From: Bacillota bacterium
GTDB taxonomy: Bacteria; Bacillota; Sulfobacillia; JAJZYS01; JAJYTV01
Assembly (NCBI GenBank): GCA_021810725.1
Contig: JAJZIE010000053.1
Location: 1-12,802, forward strand
Length of the DNA stretch: 12,802 bases
Direction of reading: 5' to 3'
This document shows positions 1 through 7,102 of the stretch, in pieces. How positions within the stretch are numbered: position 1 is the stretch's first letter; each line of letters starts with the position of its first letter. A program made the translations under genes and the position numbers. Under the pieces are notes generated by a model that saw only the letters and a program-made list of their open reading frames with translations, was not told the DNA's origin and did not search any database.

Positions 1-653
1 CAATGCTCGGCTCCGAACCCGGGATTTCCATCGTGGCGGAGGCACGCGCTTGGCAGGATGCTGTGGGGATGGCGCGAGAGACACGCGCCGACGTGGCCGT
101 TGCGGATGTGCGCGATCCCCGGGCTGTCGACCTGAAAGCCTGTCAAGGGATCCACGCGCAGGGCGGCGGCTGCCACCTGCTGATGCTGCTGGCGCACACG
201 GACGAGGAGACCATCCTTGACCTGCTTTTGGACGGCGCTTCGGGGTACCTGTTCGACGATCTTGAGGGCGAAGAGCTCTGCGCTGCCGTTCGCACATTGC
301 ACCGGGGCGGCTCCCCGCTCGATCCGCAGATTGCGGGCGTGCTCTCGCGGAGACTATGCCTGCATTCCGCTGGGGGGCAAAGTCCGCTCGCGGCTCTGAC
401 CGGCCACGACTTGGACATCCTGACTCGCATCGTGCGCGGAGAGACCAACCACCAAATCGGCTGCATCCTCCATCTTCCGGATCAGGTGGTCAAGCACCGC
501 GTCTCCGACATCCTGAAGAAGATCCACGCGAAGAACCGCGTTGCCGCGGCTGCCTGGTGGGCGAAGCAGGCCTATGCGGAAGCGGACCTCGAGGAGGCAT
601 CGGCAACCGGATCCCCGCAACCGCGGCAGGGAGTGTCTCAAGCGTGCCCCTGA
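1..653 (+). CDS. NarL/FixJ (LuxR-type) response regulator, 5' partial
   Basis: This is a two-component-type transcription regulator whose 5' end lies outside the window; the first whole codon is at base 3. Counting from the Met at base 3, residues 1-118 are most of a receiver domain, lacking about the first 20 residues that normally carry the acidic pair. Residues 130-190 are a LuxR-type helix-turn-helix (LTGHDLDIL, then VVKHRVSDILKKI). The likely phospho-acceptor is Asp35 in ADVRDP. Two receiver residues are unusual: the Thr/Ser after strand 4 appears to be Leu63, and the conserved Lys of the GYLLKD motif is Asp85 (GYLFDD). Phosphorylation control may therefore be weak or lost. No histidine kinase is visible. 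A short GC hairpin follows 24 bases after the stop. The family call is secure; target genes are unknown. Confidence 0.85.
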   Translation, partial: MLGSEPGISIVAEARAWQDAVGMARETRADVAVADVRDPRAVDLKACQGIHAQGGGCHLLMLLAHTDEETILDLLLDGASGYLFDDLEGEELCAAVRTLHRGGSPLDPQIAGVLSRRLCLHSAGGQSPLAALTGHDLDILTRIVRGETNHQIGCILHLPDQVVKHRVSDILKKIHAKNRVAAAAWWAKQAYAEADLEEASATGSPQPRQGVSQACP

Positions 654-664
654 CGAAGGCGAGC

Positions 665-889
665 TCATTGGCCGTTCGTCGGGCCTAAGGTCCGACACAC
701 CTCGTAGGTCCAGCCCTGGCGTGCGCAGTAGAACTCCAGGACCTGCCTCTGGCGTTCCAGGTCACCCTTCTGGTCGTGGCCCGACACACGAGCGTGGGCG
801 ATCGTTCGGCGTGCATCAGGTGCGCCGCGAAACAGATCGGGCCTCAGCTTGGCCAGATCATAGCGGCGATGCCTGTACTTCGGTCTCAA
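665..889 (-). pseudogene. IS607-family serine recombinase (TnpA) remnant
   Basis: The minus-strand reading frame (about 74 residues) matches the start of an IS607-type transposase/resolvase. Residues 7-19 (HRRYDLAKLRPDL) look like the end of the MerR-like DNA-binding domain. Residues 29-64 follow the serine-recombinase N-terminal pattern: ARVS with likely nucleophile Ser36, HDQKGDLERQ, and a YCARQGWTYEV helix. Intact family members continue for over 100 more residues; here the match collapses at TLGPTNGQ and a stop follows at once. The first part of the DNA-binding domain is also not recognisable upstream. No TnpB partner is present: the next minus-strand sequence downstream is the back of the regulator gene. 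It is a non-functional fossil of an insertion. The ends are approximate, because IS607 elements lack terminal inverted repeats. Confidence 0.7.
678..696 (+). terminator. Hairpin after the response regulator gene, possible terminator
   Basis: GTCGGGCC (678-685) pairs with GGTCCGAC (689-696) around a TAA loop, giving 8 bp with one G-U pair. It lies 24 bases after the regulator stop codon. There is no T-tract, so termination is inferred from position only. It also overlaps the broken end of the antisense recombinase fragment. Confidence 0.4.
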
Positions 890-1411
890 ATATCCCGAGC
901 AATTCCCTGCCGGTCTGTCTCATATACCACAAGCGCCCACAAATCTGCTTGAGCCCTTCGCACCGAGCCGGGTGCGAAGGGATCAAGCTTGTCGCGCGCC
1001 TGCAACCCTGCGCTCCGGGATGCCGTGGGCCAGGACATGCGGCGGCTCCCGCGCCCGCCTTGGCGGATGGCTGCACCAGACGCCCACGGCACTCATATGG
1101 ATGTCTCTTGGAGACCTTGGGATCCCAGCGAAGGAATCGGCCAACGTGCATGTCTTGGACTGTTCCCTGCCTTGGACGGGGCACTTGGAGGTGGCGTGAA
1201 CTGATACGGAAGCCGGGATCCGACCGCGATCTGACCGCGGCCGCCGCCAGGGTCCACGCACGCGGTTTCGCGCAGGAGAGGTCGGCCTTCGACATCCCTG
1301 GAGCCTGGATCTGGGCTCACCGAGTCCGTGCAGGCGCCCCGCAACGCGTTTGCCGATCGCAAGCGGGTCGCCAGGACGCAGCCTGCGCATCATCGGAAGA
1401 CGTTGGCACCC
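890..1411. other. Gene-poor stretch, probably decayed sequence
   Basis: I can support no gene in these roughly 520 bases. Open frames on both strands are low-complexity, rich in Arg, Pro and Ala, and match no family I recognise. The left part abuts the recombinase fragment and may be further debris of the same insertion. The one clear structure is the inverted repeat at 954-981. I see no convincing promoter for the SpoVR gene that begins at 1412. Confidence 0.5.
954..981. repeat. Perfect 10-bp inverted repeat
   Basis: CCCTTCGCAC (954-963) and GTGCGAAGGG (972-981) are exact reverse complements around an 8-base spacer. No T-tract follows on either strand. It lies upstream of the recombinase remnant in that fragment's own orientation. 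It could be a terminator, an operator or part of the old mobile element; the sequence does not decide. Confidence 0.5.
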
Positions 1412-2614
1412 ATGGAGCATGACGTGGACGTCGCGGCCCTGCGCCGCCGCGCCGAGCGGCTCGGTCTCGCGCCAGGGGACGTGCGGCTCTTCCGGCTGCC
1501 GCCCCAGGCGCTCTGGAGCCTCGCCACCTACGGGCTCTTCGGGCGCTACCGGCACTGGTCCCGGGGCAAGGCGTACCAGCGGCTGCGCTTGCAGGGGGAA
1601 CTCGGCCTGCAGCGCATCTACGAGCTGATCGTGCACACGGAGCCCCCCCAGGCCTACGTGCTGGCGGGCAACAGGCCGATCGAGGACCTGCTCGTGGGGG
1701 CGCACGTCCTGGGCCACGCGGACTTCTTCCACCGAAACGTCTGGCTTCGAGGACGGGACCCGGATGTGGCCCGTACGGTCCTTCTTCATCGCCAGCGCAT
1801 CGGGGACTACATCGCCGCGTACGGCCAGACGGCGGTGGAACAAGTCCTGGATACGGCCCTGCTGATCGAAACGCACGTCGCGCAATTCGGTCCCCAGGAC
1901 CTCGTCGGAACGATCGCCCGCCGGGCGCATCTCCAGGAGTGGCAGAGGGACTGCCTCGAAATGGTGCGCGAAGAGGCTCTCTACTTCCAGGCCCAGGAGC
2001 GGACCAAGATCGTCAACGAGGGATGGGCATGCTTCTGGCACCTGCGCATCCTGCGCGACCTCGATCTCGCCCCGCCGGACCGGATGGAAGTGGCCCTCCT
2101 GCACAGCCGCCTCGTGGCGATGGAGCCCGGCTGGCTGAATCCTTACGCCCTCGGCCTCGAGATTCTGGAGGATATTGCCGTGGCGGCCGGAGCGGCGCGG
2201 GGCGAGGCACCGGCCGGCAGGGCCCTCGAGAACCTGCTGGAGGTCGCCGGCGTGGTCGACGACCAAGCGCTCATCCGCGACTACCTGAGCCAGCGCACCG
2301 TCGATCGGCTCGGGCTTACCGTGCCCTCCAGCGGCGAGGGCCCAAGCCGCGACGTCAACGATGTCCGCCGCGACCTTCTCCGCCAGGTGGGCGCGGCCGG
2401 ACGTCCGACGGTCGAGGTAGATCAGGCGGTCGCGGGCTGCACGCTGCGCCTCCGGCATCTCCATGACGGGCGAGACCTGGACCTGCCCGACGCCGAGTCG
2501 GTTCTGGGCGAGATCCAGAAGCTCTGGGGCGCACCGGTGCTGCTCGAGACCATGGTCGGTGGGCAGCGCGTCTGCCTGCGCCACGACGGGCAGGAGGTGC
2601 GCCGGGAGGGGTGA
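1412..2614 (+). CDS. SpoVR family protein
   Basis: This is a member of the SpoVR/YcgB family. In Bacillus subtilis SpoVR is needed for a normal spore cortex; the biochemical role is unknown. Family marks are clear: FGRYRHWSRGKAY (residues 43-55), GLQRIYELI (65-73), the His-rich VGAHVLGHADFF (95-106), EWQRDCLEMVREEALYF, and the signature NEGWACFWH (202-210). At 400 residues from the ATG at 1412 it is shorter than B. subtilis SpoVR (about 470) and E. coli YcgB (about 510), but the conserved core is complete. An in-frame GTG at 1328 would add 28 residues unlike the family, so I chose the ATG, although its ribosome site is weak. SpoVR genes usually sit beside prkA and a DUF444 gene. Here prkA is 2.6 kb downstream with two acyl-metabolism genes between. 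The stop codon lies in the loop of a strong hairpin. Confidence 0.9.
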   Translation: MEHDVDVAALRRRAERLGLAPGDVRLFRLPPQALWSLATYGLFGRYRHWSRGKAYQRLRLQGELGLQRIYELIVHTEPPQAYVLAGNRPIEDLLVGAHVLGHADFFHRNVWLRGRDPDVARTVLLHRQRIGDYIAAYGQTAVEQVLDTALLIETHVAQFGPQDLVGTIARRAHLQEWQRDCLEMVREEALYFQAQERTKIVNEGWACFWHLRILRDLDLAPPDRMEVALLHSRLVAMEPGWLNPYALGLEILEDIAVAAGAARGEAPAGRALENLLEVAGVVDDQALIRDYLSQRTVDRLGLTVPSSGEGPSRDVNDVRRDLLRQVGAAGRPTVEVDQAVAGCTLRLRHLHDGRDLDLPDAESVLGEIQKLWGAPVLLETMVGGQRVCLRHDGQEVRREG

Positions 2615-2630
2615 GCGCACCTCCTGCCCG
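2587..2630 (+). terminator. 16-bp perfect hairpin across the spoVR stop codon
   Basis: CGGGCAGGAGGTGCGC (2587-2602) is the exact reverse complement of GCGCACCTCCTGCCCG (2615-2630). The 12-base loop (2603-2614) ends with the spoVR TGA. No T-run follows, so it is not a textbook intrinsic terminator. It may terminate or attenuate transcription, or protect an mRNA 3' end, ahead of the acyl-CoA synthetase gene that starts 94 bases later. Structure is certain; function is inferred. Confidence 0.55.
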
Positions 2631-2711
2631 CATCGGAGCGGACGGAAGGCCGGACCCGGCCAGCTGGCAGGAATCGGGCGGCGGCGGGCGAAGCCGTGGC
2701 CAGATGGAGCG

Positions 2712-2716
2712 GGAGG
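2712..2716 (+). promoter_or_regulatory. Ribosome binding site setting the acyl-CoA synthetase start
   Basis: GGAGG lies 8 bases before the ATG at 2725. An earlier in-frame ATG at 2704 and a GTG at 2611 have no such site, and the GTG falls at the foot of the hairpin loop, overlapping the spoVR stop. This fixes the start at 2725. Confidence 0.75.
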
Positions 2717-2724
2717 TGGCCGAA

Positions 2725-4290
2725 ATGTCCGTCCAGTTGACGCCCCTGAGATTCCTGGCGCAGAGCGAGCGACGAGAGCCAGACAAGACCGCGGTCGTAT
2801 GCGGGGAGACGCGCCTCAGCTACAGCGCTTACGCCGACCGCGTGCGTCATCTGATCGGTGCCTTGAGCTCCCTGGGGGTCGAGCGCGGCGATCGCGTGGC
2901 GTACCTCGGGCTGAACTGCCACCGCCTGCTCGAACTCTACTACGCGGTGCCGGCCAGAGGGGCCATCCTGAGCCCCCTGAACGTCCGGCTGACGGCGCCC
3001 GAACTTCTCTTCATCCTCCAGGACCTCGAGCCCAGGCTGATCGTCACCGACCGGACCCTGCTGCCGATGGCGCAGGCGCTCGTGCAGCAGGTCGGGGTGC
3101 CACTCGTCCTGCTGGACGGGCCGGCCGATACCGAAGGCGTCCTCTTCTACGAGGACCTGATCGCCGGCGCCTCGCCGCTGGACCTCATGTCGGGCCGGAT
3201 CGACGAGCAGGACGTGGCGGAGATCTTCTACACGAGCGGCACCACCGGCCGGCCAAAGGGGGTGCAGCTCACGCACCGCAACCTCTACCTGCACGCCCTG
3301 GGTGTCGCCGTGTCGGCTCCGATCTATCCCGACGAGGTGCAGCTCGTGGGCACGGTACCCCTCTTCCACGTCAACGGCTGGGGCGCTCCCCAGTTCATCG
3401 TGGCACAGGCGGCGACGCAGGTGGTGACCTCGCGCTTCGACGCGGGCGAGTTCTACCGCCTGGTGCAGGCGGAGGGCGTGACCCTGGCGATGCTCGTGCC
3501 GACCATGCTAGCCGCCGTGCTGAACTACCCAGAGCGGGAGCGCTTCAACACCGCTTCCTTGCGGCGCGTGATCATTGGTGGTGCGCCGCCGCCGGCCGCG
3601 CTGATCCGCGAGGCCAGGGAGAAGCTCGAGGTGGACTGCTCGGTAGGGTATGGCCTCTCGGAGACCTGTCCCGTCCTCACCCTCGCGACGATCAAGGACA
3701 GTCTCAAGAACGTGCCCATGGAGGACCAGTACCGGCTGCGCTCGCTCACGGGCCTGCCGATCATCGGTTGCGAGATGCGGGTCGTCCAGGAAGGCGGCCA
3801 GGAGGTCGCGCCCGACGGGGAGTCCGTCGGCGAGATCTGGGTGCAGGGCGACATGGTGTTCGGCGGGTACTGGCGGCGGCCCGACGAGACGGCGCAAGCG
3901 TTCTCCGACGGGTGGTTCCGCACGGGTGACATGGCTGTCGTCGAGCCGACGGGCTACGTCCGGATCGTCGACCGCAAGAAGGACATCATCATCTCCGGCG
4001 GGGAGAACATCAGCTCGGTCGAGGTCGAGGATGCGCTCTACACCCATCCCGCGGTGCTGGAGGCGGCGGTCGTGGCCAAGCCCGACGAGCGATGGGGAGA
4101 GGTGCCGTACGCGTTCGTGGCCCTGCGGCCAGGCATGCAGGCGAGCCCGGAGGAGATCCTGGGCCACCTGCGTGGGCGCGTCGCGGGATTCAAGATCCCG
4201 CACGGTCTCGAGATCCTGCCGGAACTGCCCAAGACGGGAACCGGCAAGGTCGTCAAGCGGAAACTGCGCGAGGCGTTGAGCCAGCGCTGA
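2725..4290 (+). CDS. Long/medium-chain fatty acyl-CoA synthetase (AMP-forming)
   Basis: It activates a carboxylic acid to its acyl-CoA through an acyl-adenylate, using ATP and CoA, in the cytoplasm. The product is 521 residues, the usual family length. Motifs appear in order: the phosphate-binding loop YTSGTTGRPKG (169-179); GYGLSETCP (motif A5); GWFRTGD with the ATP-ribose Asp (about 396-402); the hinge region DRKKDIIISGGENIS; and the C-terminal PKTGTGKVVKRKLRE with the catalytic Lys508. The sequence resembles FadD-like and medium-chain synthetases, but chain length or substrate cannot be read from it. It is followed after 24 bases by the dienelactone hydrolase-family gene, so the two are probably co-transcribed. 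Placement between the spoVR and prkA genes is unusual. Function class is certain; substrate unknown. Confidence 0.93.
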   Translation: MSVQLTPLRFLAQSERREPDKTAVVCGETRLSYSAYADRVRHLIGALSSLGVERGDRVAYLGLNCHRLLELYYAVPARGAILSPLNVRLTAPELLFILQDLEPRLIVTDRTLLPMAQALVQQVGVPLVLLDGPADTEGVLFYEDLIAGASPLDLMSGRIDEQDVAEIFYTSGTTGRPKGVQLTHRNLYLHALGVAVSAPIYPDEVQLVGTVPLFHVNGWGAPQFIVAQAATQVVTSRFDAGEFYRLVQAEGVTLAMLVPTMLAAVLNYPERERFNTASLRRVIIGGAPPPAALIREAREKLEVDCSVGYGLSETCPVLTLATIKDSLKNVPMEDQYRLRSLTGLPIIGCEMRVVQEGGQEVAPDGESVGEIWVQGDMVFGGYWRRPDETAQAFSDGWFRTGDMAVVEPTGYVRIVDRKKDIIISGGENISSVEVEDALYTHPAVLEAAVVAKPDERWGEVPYAFVALRPGMQASPEEILGHLRGRVAGFKIPHGLEILPELPKTGTGKVVKRKLREALSQR

Positions 4291-4314
4291 GGTCGATCCA
4301 CACGGGGGAGCATC

Positions 4315-5103
4315 TTGCATACGAGGGAGGTCGAACTGCGAGGCGAGGACCGTCCGATCGCGGCCTACCTCGCCGAACCGGAGGGCGAGCATCGGCACCC
4401 CGGAATCATCGTGGTGCACGAGATCTGGGGCCTCGACGACCACATCCGCGACGTGGCGCGGCGCTTCGCGGACCAGGGCTTCGTGGCCCTGGCGCCCGAT
4501 CTCTACACGGGGCCATGGCGCGAGGCGATGCGCCGCGACCGCATCATGGCCGGCATGCAGTTCTTGCGTCAGGCGCCGCCGGAGATCCAGCGGGACCCGA
4601 GCAGCATGGGCGCCCTCATCGATGAGCGCCCGGCGGAGGAAGCGGCGGCCCTGCGCACCTTGATGCGGGTGATGACGCCGGGCCAGCGCAGGTCGTTCGC
4701 CCAGGATCTCGAGGGCGCCTTCGCCCTGCTCGCGAGTCTCAAGACCGTGGACGCGAGCCGGATCTCCTGCCTCGGTTTCTGCATGGGCGGCGGCATCACG
4801 GCACAGTTCGCCACCCTGGAACCAGGGCTTGCCAAGGCGGTCATCTTCTACGGCGAGAATCCGCCGCTCGAGAAGGTGGGCGACATCCGGGCAGACGTGC
4901 TCGGCATCTACGGCGCGGACGACCAGCGCATCACCGAGACGGTACCGGCGTTCGCGGAAGCCATGGCGAATGCGGGCAAGCCGTTCACCTACCAGGTCTA
5001 CGCAGGTGCGCCGCACGCCTTCTTCAATGACACGCGCGAGGCGACCTACCGTGCGGAGGCCGCGCAGGACGCCATGCGCCACGTCCTCGAGTTCCTGGGC
5101 TGA
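4315..5103 (+). CDS. Dienelactone hydrolase family protein
   Basis: This is an alpha/beta hydrolase of the dienelactone hydrolase (carboxymethylenebutenolidase) family, 262 residues, with no signal peptide. The catalytic triad is visible: Cys156 in the nucleophile elbow GFCMGGG, Asp202 or Asp203 in YGADDQRI, and His234 in GAPHAFFND. The early VVHEIWGLDDHIRDVARRFA block contains the family's conserved Glu and Gly-Leu. A helical insert around residues 70-140 makes it longer than the Pseudomonas ClcD type (about 236). The start is a TTG at 4315 with GGGGGAG ending 4 bases before it; no better start is nearby. No other chlorocatechol or aromatic ring-cleavage gene is in the window, so a dienelactone substrate is unlikely to be the real one. 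Linkage to the acyl-CoA synthetase suggests hydrolysis of some ester or lactone, which is inference. Confidence 0.88.
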   Translation: MHTREVELRGEDRPIAAYLAEPEGEHRHPGIIVVHEIWGLDDHIRDVARRFADQGFVALAPDLYTGPWREAMRRDRIMAGMQFLRQAPPEIQRDPSSMGALIDERPAEEAAALRTLMRVMTPGQRRSFAQDLEGAFALLASLKTVDASRISCLGFCMGGGITAQFATLEPGLAKAVIFYGENPPLEKVGDIRADVLGIYGADDQRITETVPAFAEAMANAGKPFTYQVYAGAPHAFFNDTREATYRAEAAQDAMRHVLEFLG

Positions 5104-5117
5104 TCGAGCGAGCCCTT

Positions 5118-5144
5118 CGCCGCATAGGCTGATGATATGCGGCG
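5118..5144 (+). promoter_or_regulatory. First hairpin of the prkA leader
   Basis: CGCCGCATA (5118-5126) and TATGCGGCG (5136-5144) form a perfect 9-bp stem with a 9-base loop. It begins 15 bases after the hydrolase stop codon. It could end the upstream transcript, but no T-tract follows and another hairpin starts immediately. Confidence 0.5.
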
Positions 5145-5171
5145 CGCTGTTCCGCCCCGGTGGGACAGCGC
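5144..5171 (+). promoter_or_regulatory. Second hairpin of the prkA leader
   Basis: GCGCTGTTCC (5144-5153) pairs with GGGACAGCGC (5162-5171): 10 bp with one G-U pair and an 8-base loop. It shares base 5144 with the first hairpin, so the two stems are stacked or compete at their junction. Confidence 0.5.
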
Positions 5172-5183
5172 GATGCCAGCCGG

Positions 5184-5201
5184 ATCCGCGGTCACGCGGA
5201 T
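5184..5201 (+). promoter_or_regulatory. Third hairpin of the prkA leader, just before the ribosome site
   Basis: ATCCGCG (5184-5190) and CGCGGAT (5195-5201) form a 7-bp perfect stem with a GTCA tetraloop. It ends 8 bases before the AGGAGGGG ribosome site of prkA, close enough to influence translation. Confidence 0.5.
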
Positions 5202-5209
5202 TCATCGGC

Positions 5210-5217
5210 AGGAGGGG
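5210..5217 (+). promoter_or_regulatory. Ribosome binding site setting the prkA start
   Basis: AGGAGGGG lies 5 bases before the GTG at 5223. An earlier in-frame GTG at 5160 would add 21 residues unlike PrkA, has no ribosome site, and falls in the loop of the second leader hairpin. The GTG at 5223 is therefore preferred. Confidence 0.8.
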
Positions 5218-5222
5218 TATCG

Positions 5223-7085
5223 GTGGATATCGCGGAGCGGATCAGACGCGGTGAGCAGGCGGACGGCCAGCGACCGTGGCACGGTGACTTCGCGCAATAC
5301 CTGGAGATCTGCCGGCAGCGGCCTCACGTGGCGGACCTCGCCCACCGGCGGATGCATCGTATGCTTGTGGCGGCTGGCGGGGCCAAAGGGCTCTGCGAAG
5401 GGCAGCTCTTCGGACTGGACGCCGCCTTCTCGGAAATTGACGCGTTCTTCGCCGCCGCAGCCCAGGGACTTGAGGTGCGGCGGCGCATCCTGTTGCTGCT
5501 TGGCCCGGTGGGCGGCGGCAAGTCGAGCTTCGTCGAGATCCTCAAGCGCGGACTCGAGCGCTTCTCCCAGAGCGGGGAGGGCAGCCTCTACGCCATCGCA
5601 GGCTGTCCGATGCGCGAGGAACCGCTGCATCTCTTGAACGGCGCGACGCGGGAGGCGGTGGCGCAAGAGCTTGGCGTCACGATCGAAGGTGACCTCTGTC
5701 CGGTCTGCCGCATGCGCTACGGCGGCCTCCAGGGGGAGGAGCTGCTTTCGGTGCCGGTCGAGCGCGTTCTGATCAGCGAGGAGCGCAGGCGGGGCATCGG
5801 CACCTTCGCCCCTTCCGATCCCAAGTCCCAGGACATCGCCGAGCTGACAGGTTCGCTGGATCTCGCGGCCATCTCGGATTACGGCGTCGAGTCCGACCCG
5901 CGCGCGTTCCGTTTCGACGGCGAGCTGAACGTGGCGAATCGAGGTCTCATGGAGTTCGTCGAACTGCTCAAGTGCGACGAACGCTTTCTCTACACCCTCC
6001 TGACCCTCGCCCAGGAAGGGCGGTTCAAAACGGGCCGGTATGCCCTGATGTACGCCGACGAGGTCGTGGTCGCCCACACGAACGAGGCGGAGTACCAGGC
6101 CTTCATCCACGATCCGCGCAACGAGGCCCTCAAGGACCGCATCGTGGTGGTGCGCATGCCCTACGCCCTGCGCCTGAGGGATGAGAAGCGGATCTACGAG
6201 CGCCTGGTGGCGCAGCGCAGGCCGCCCGGGGTGCATATCGCGCCGCACGCCATCGAGGCGGCCGCCATGTTCGCCGTGCTGACACGCCTCGAGCCCAGCC
6301 GCCGCCGCGAGATCGGGCAGATGCAGAAGCTGCGGCTCTACGACGAGGAGCAGCCCCAGGGTCTTGGGGAACGGGACCGCAGGGATTTGCAGCGCGAGAG
6401 CCTGCGCGAGGGCATGCACGGGATCTCGCCGCGCTACATCGTCAATCAGCTGGCGCAGGCCCTGGTGCGCTGCGACGGCTGCCTGACGGTCGGCCTGGCT
6501 CTGCGCGCGCTCTACGACGGCCTCCCGAGCCACCCGTCGATCGACGCCGGGGACCAGGAGACGTACAGGAACCTGCTGCACGAGGTGGCCGAGGACCTGG
6601 GCCGGCGCCTGGAGGGCGAGGTCTATCCGCACTTCGTGGCGGCCTTCGAGGACAATCTCGCGACGCTCTGGCACCAGTACCTCGAGGGGCTCGACGCCTA
6701 CCTGCTCTCCATGCGGCTCGGTCAGCCGACCGAGGAGGAGGTCGAGCAGCGGCTGCGCAGCGTCGAAGAGGAGATCGGGGTGGCGGAGTCGCAGAAGCGC
6801 GCGTTCCGCGAGGAGATCGGCGTCTGGGTGGCCAGCGTGCGCTCGCGCGGACAGATCGCGGACCTGCCGCAGCATCCGGCCTTGCGGGCAGCGCTCGAAC
6901 GCCACCTCTACAGCCGGGTCCAGACCCTGCTCCAAGGCGCGCTGCACGATGCATCGCCGGGGGAGGGAGTGCGCGCGCGCATCGCCGAGGTGAGGGAGAA
7001 GCTGGCGGCAGAGGGCTACTGTCCGATCTGCGGCGACGACCTGCTCAGGACGATCGGCGGCCCGGTGCCCTTCGCCGTGTCCTGA
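5223..7085 (+). CDS. prkA: PrkA family AAA+ serine protein kinase / protease
   Basis: PrkA (YeaG in E. coli) was first described as a serine protein kinase and has an AAA+ ATPase core; an ATP-dependent protease activity has also been reported for Bacillus PrkA. It acts in stress and sporulation physiology. The product is 620 residues against about 630-645 in the family. Visible marks: Walker A GPVGGGKSS (94-102), AGCPMREEPLHLL, an internal CPVC (159-162), ELTGSLDLAAISDYG, and the long conserved run from FRFDGELNVANRGLMEFVE through LLTLAQEG to YALMYADEVVVAHTNEAEY. ISPRYIVNQLAQAL precedes the C-terminal PrkA domain. The protein ends with a second Cys pair, CPIC (600-603), which with the first could bind metal. 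The start is GTG 5223, set by its ribosome site. It follows the hydrolase by 119 bases holding three hairpins. The usual DUF444 partner gene is not adjacent. Confidence 0.93.
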   Translation: MDIAERIRRGEQADGQRPWHGDFAQYLEICRQRPHVADLAHRRMHRMLVAAGGAKGLCEGQLFGLDAAFSEIDAFFAAAAQGLEVRRRILLLLGPVGGGKSSFVEILKRGLERFSQSGEGSLYAIAGCPMREEPLHLLNGATREAVAQELGVTIEGDLCPVCRMRYGGLQGEELLSVPVERVLISEERRRGIGTFAPSDPKSQDIAELTGSLDLAAISDYGVESDPRAFRFDGELNVANRGLMEFVELLKCDERFLYTLLTLAQEGRFKTGRYALMYADEVVVAHTNEAEYQAFIHDPRNEALKDRIVVVRMPYALRLRDEKRIYERLVAQRRPPGVHIAPHAIEAAAMFAVLTRLEPSRRREIGQMQKLRLYDEEQPQGLGERDRRDLQRESLREGMHGISPRYIVNQLAQALVRCDGCLTVGLALRALYDGLPSHPSIDAGDQETYRNLLHEVAEDLGRRLEGEVYPHFVAAFEDNLATLWHQYLEGLDAYLLSMRLGQPTEEEVEQRLRSVEEEIGVAESQKRAFREEIGVWVASVRSRGQIADLPQHPALRAALERHLYSRVQTLLQGALHDASPGEGVRARIAEVREKLAAEGYCPICGDDLLRTIGGPVPFAVS

Positions 7086-7102
7086 TAAGACTTGCCATCC
7101 CG

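Noticed and set aside
983..2620. 545-residue open frame antisense to spoVR
   Set aside because: It is the shadow of the clear SpoVR gene in GC-rich DNA; its protein is rich in Arg, His, Pro and Gln and has no family motifs.
4315..5103. Aromatic or chlorocatechol degradation role for the dienelactone hydrolase-family gene
   Set aside because: No dioxygenase, cycloisomerase or maleylacetate reductase gene is nearby, and the family is broad.
3508..5205. 565-residue open frame antisense to the acyl-CoA synthetase and the hydrolase
   Set aside because: It spans two genes with intact catalytic motifs on the other strand and shows no domain of its own.
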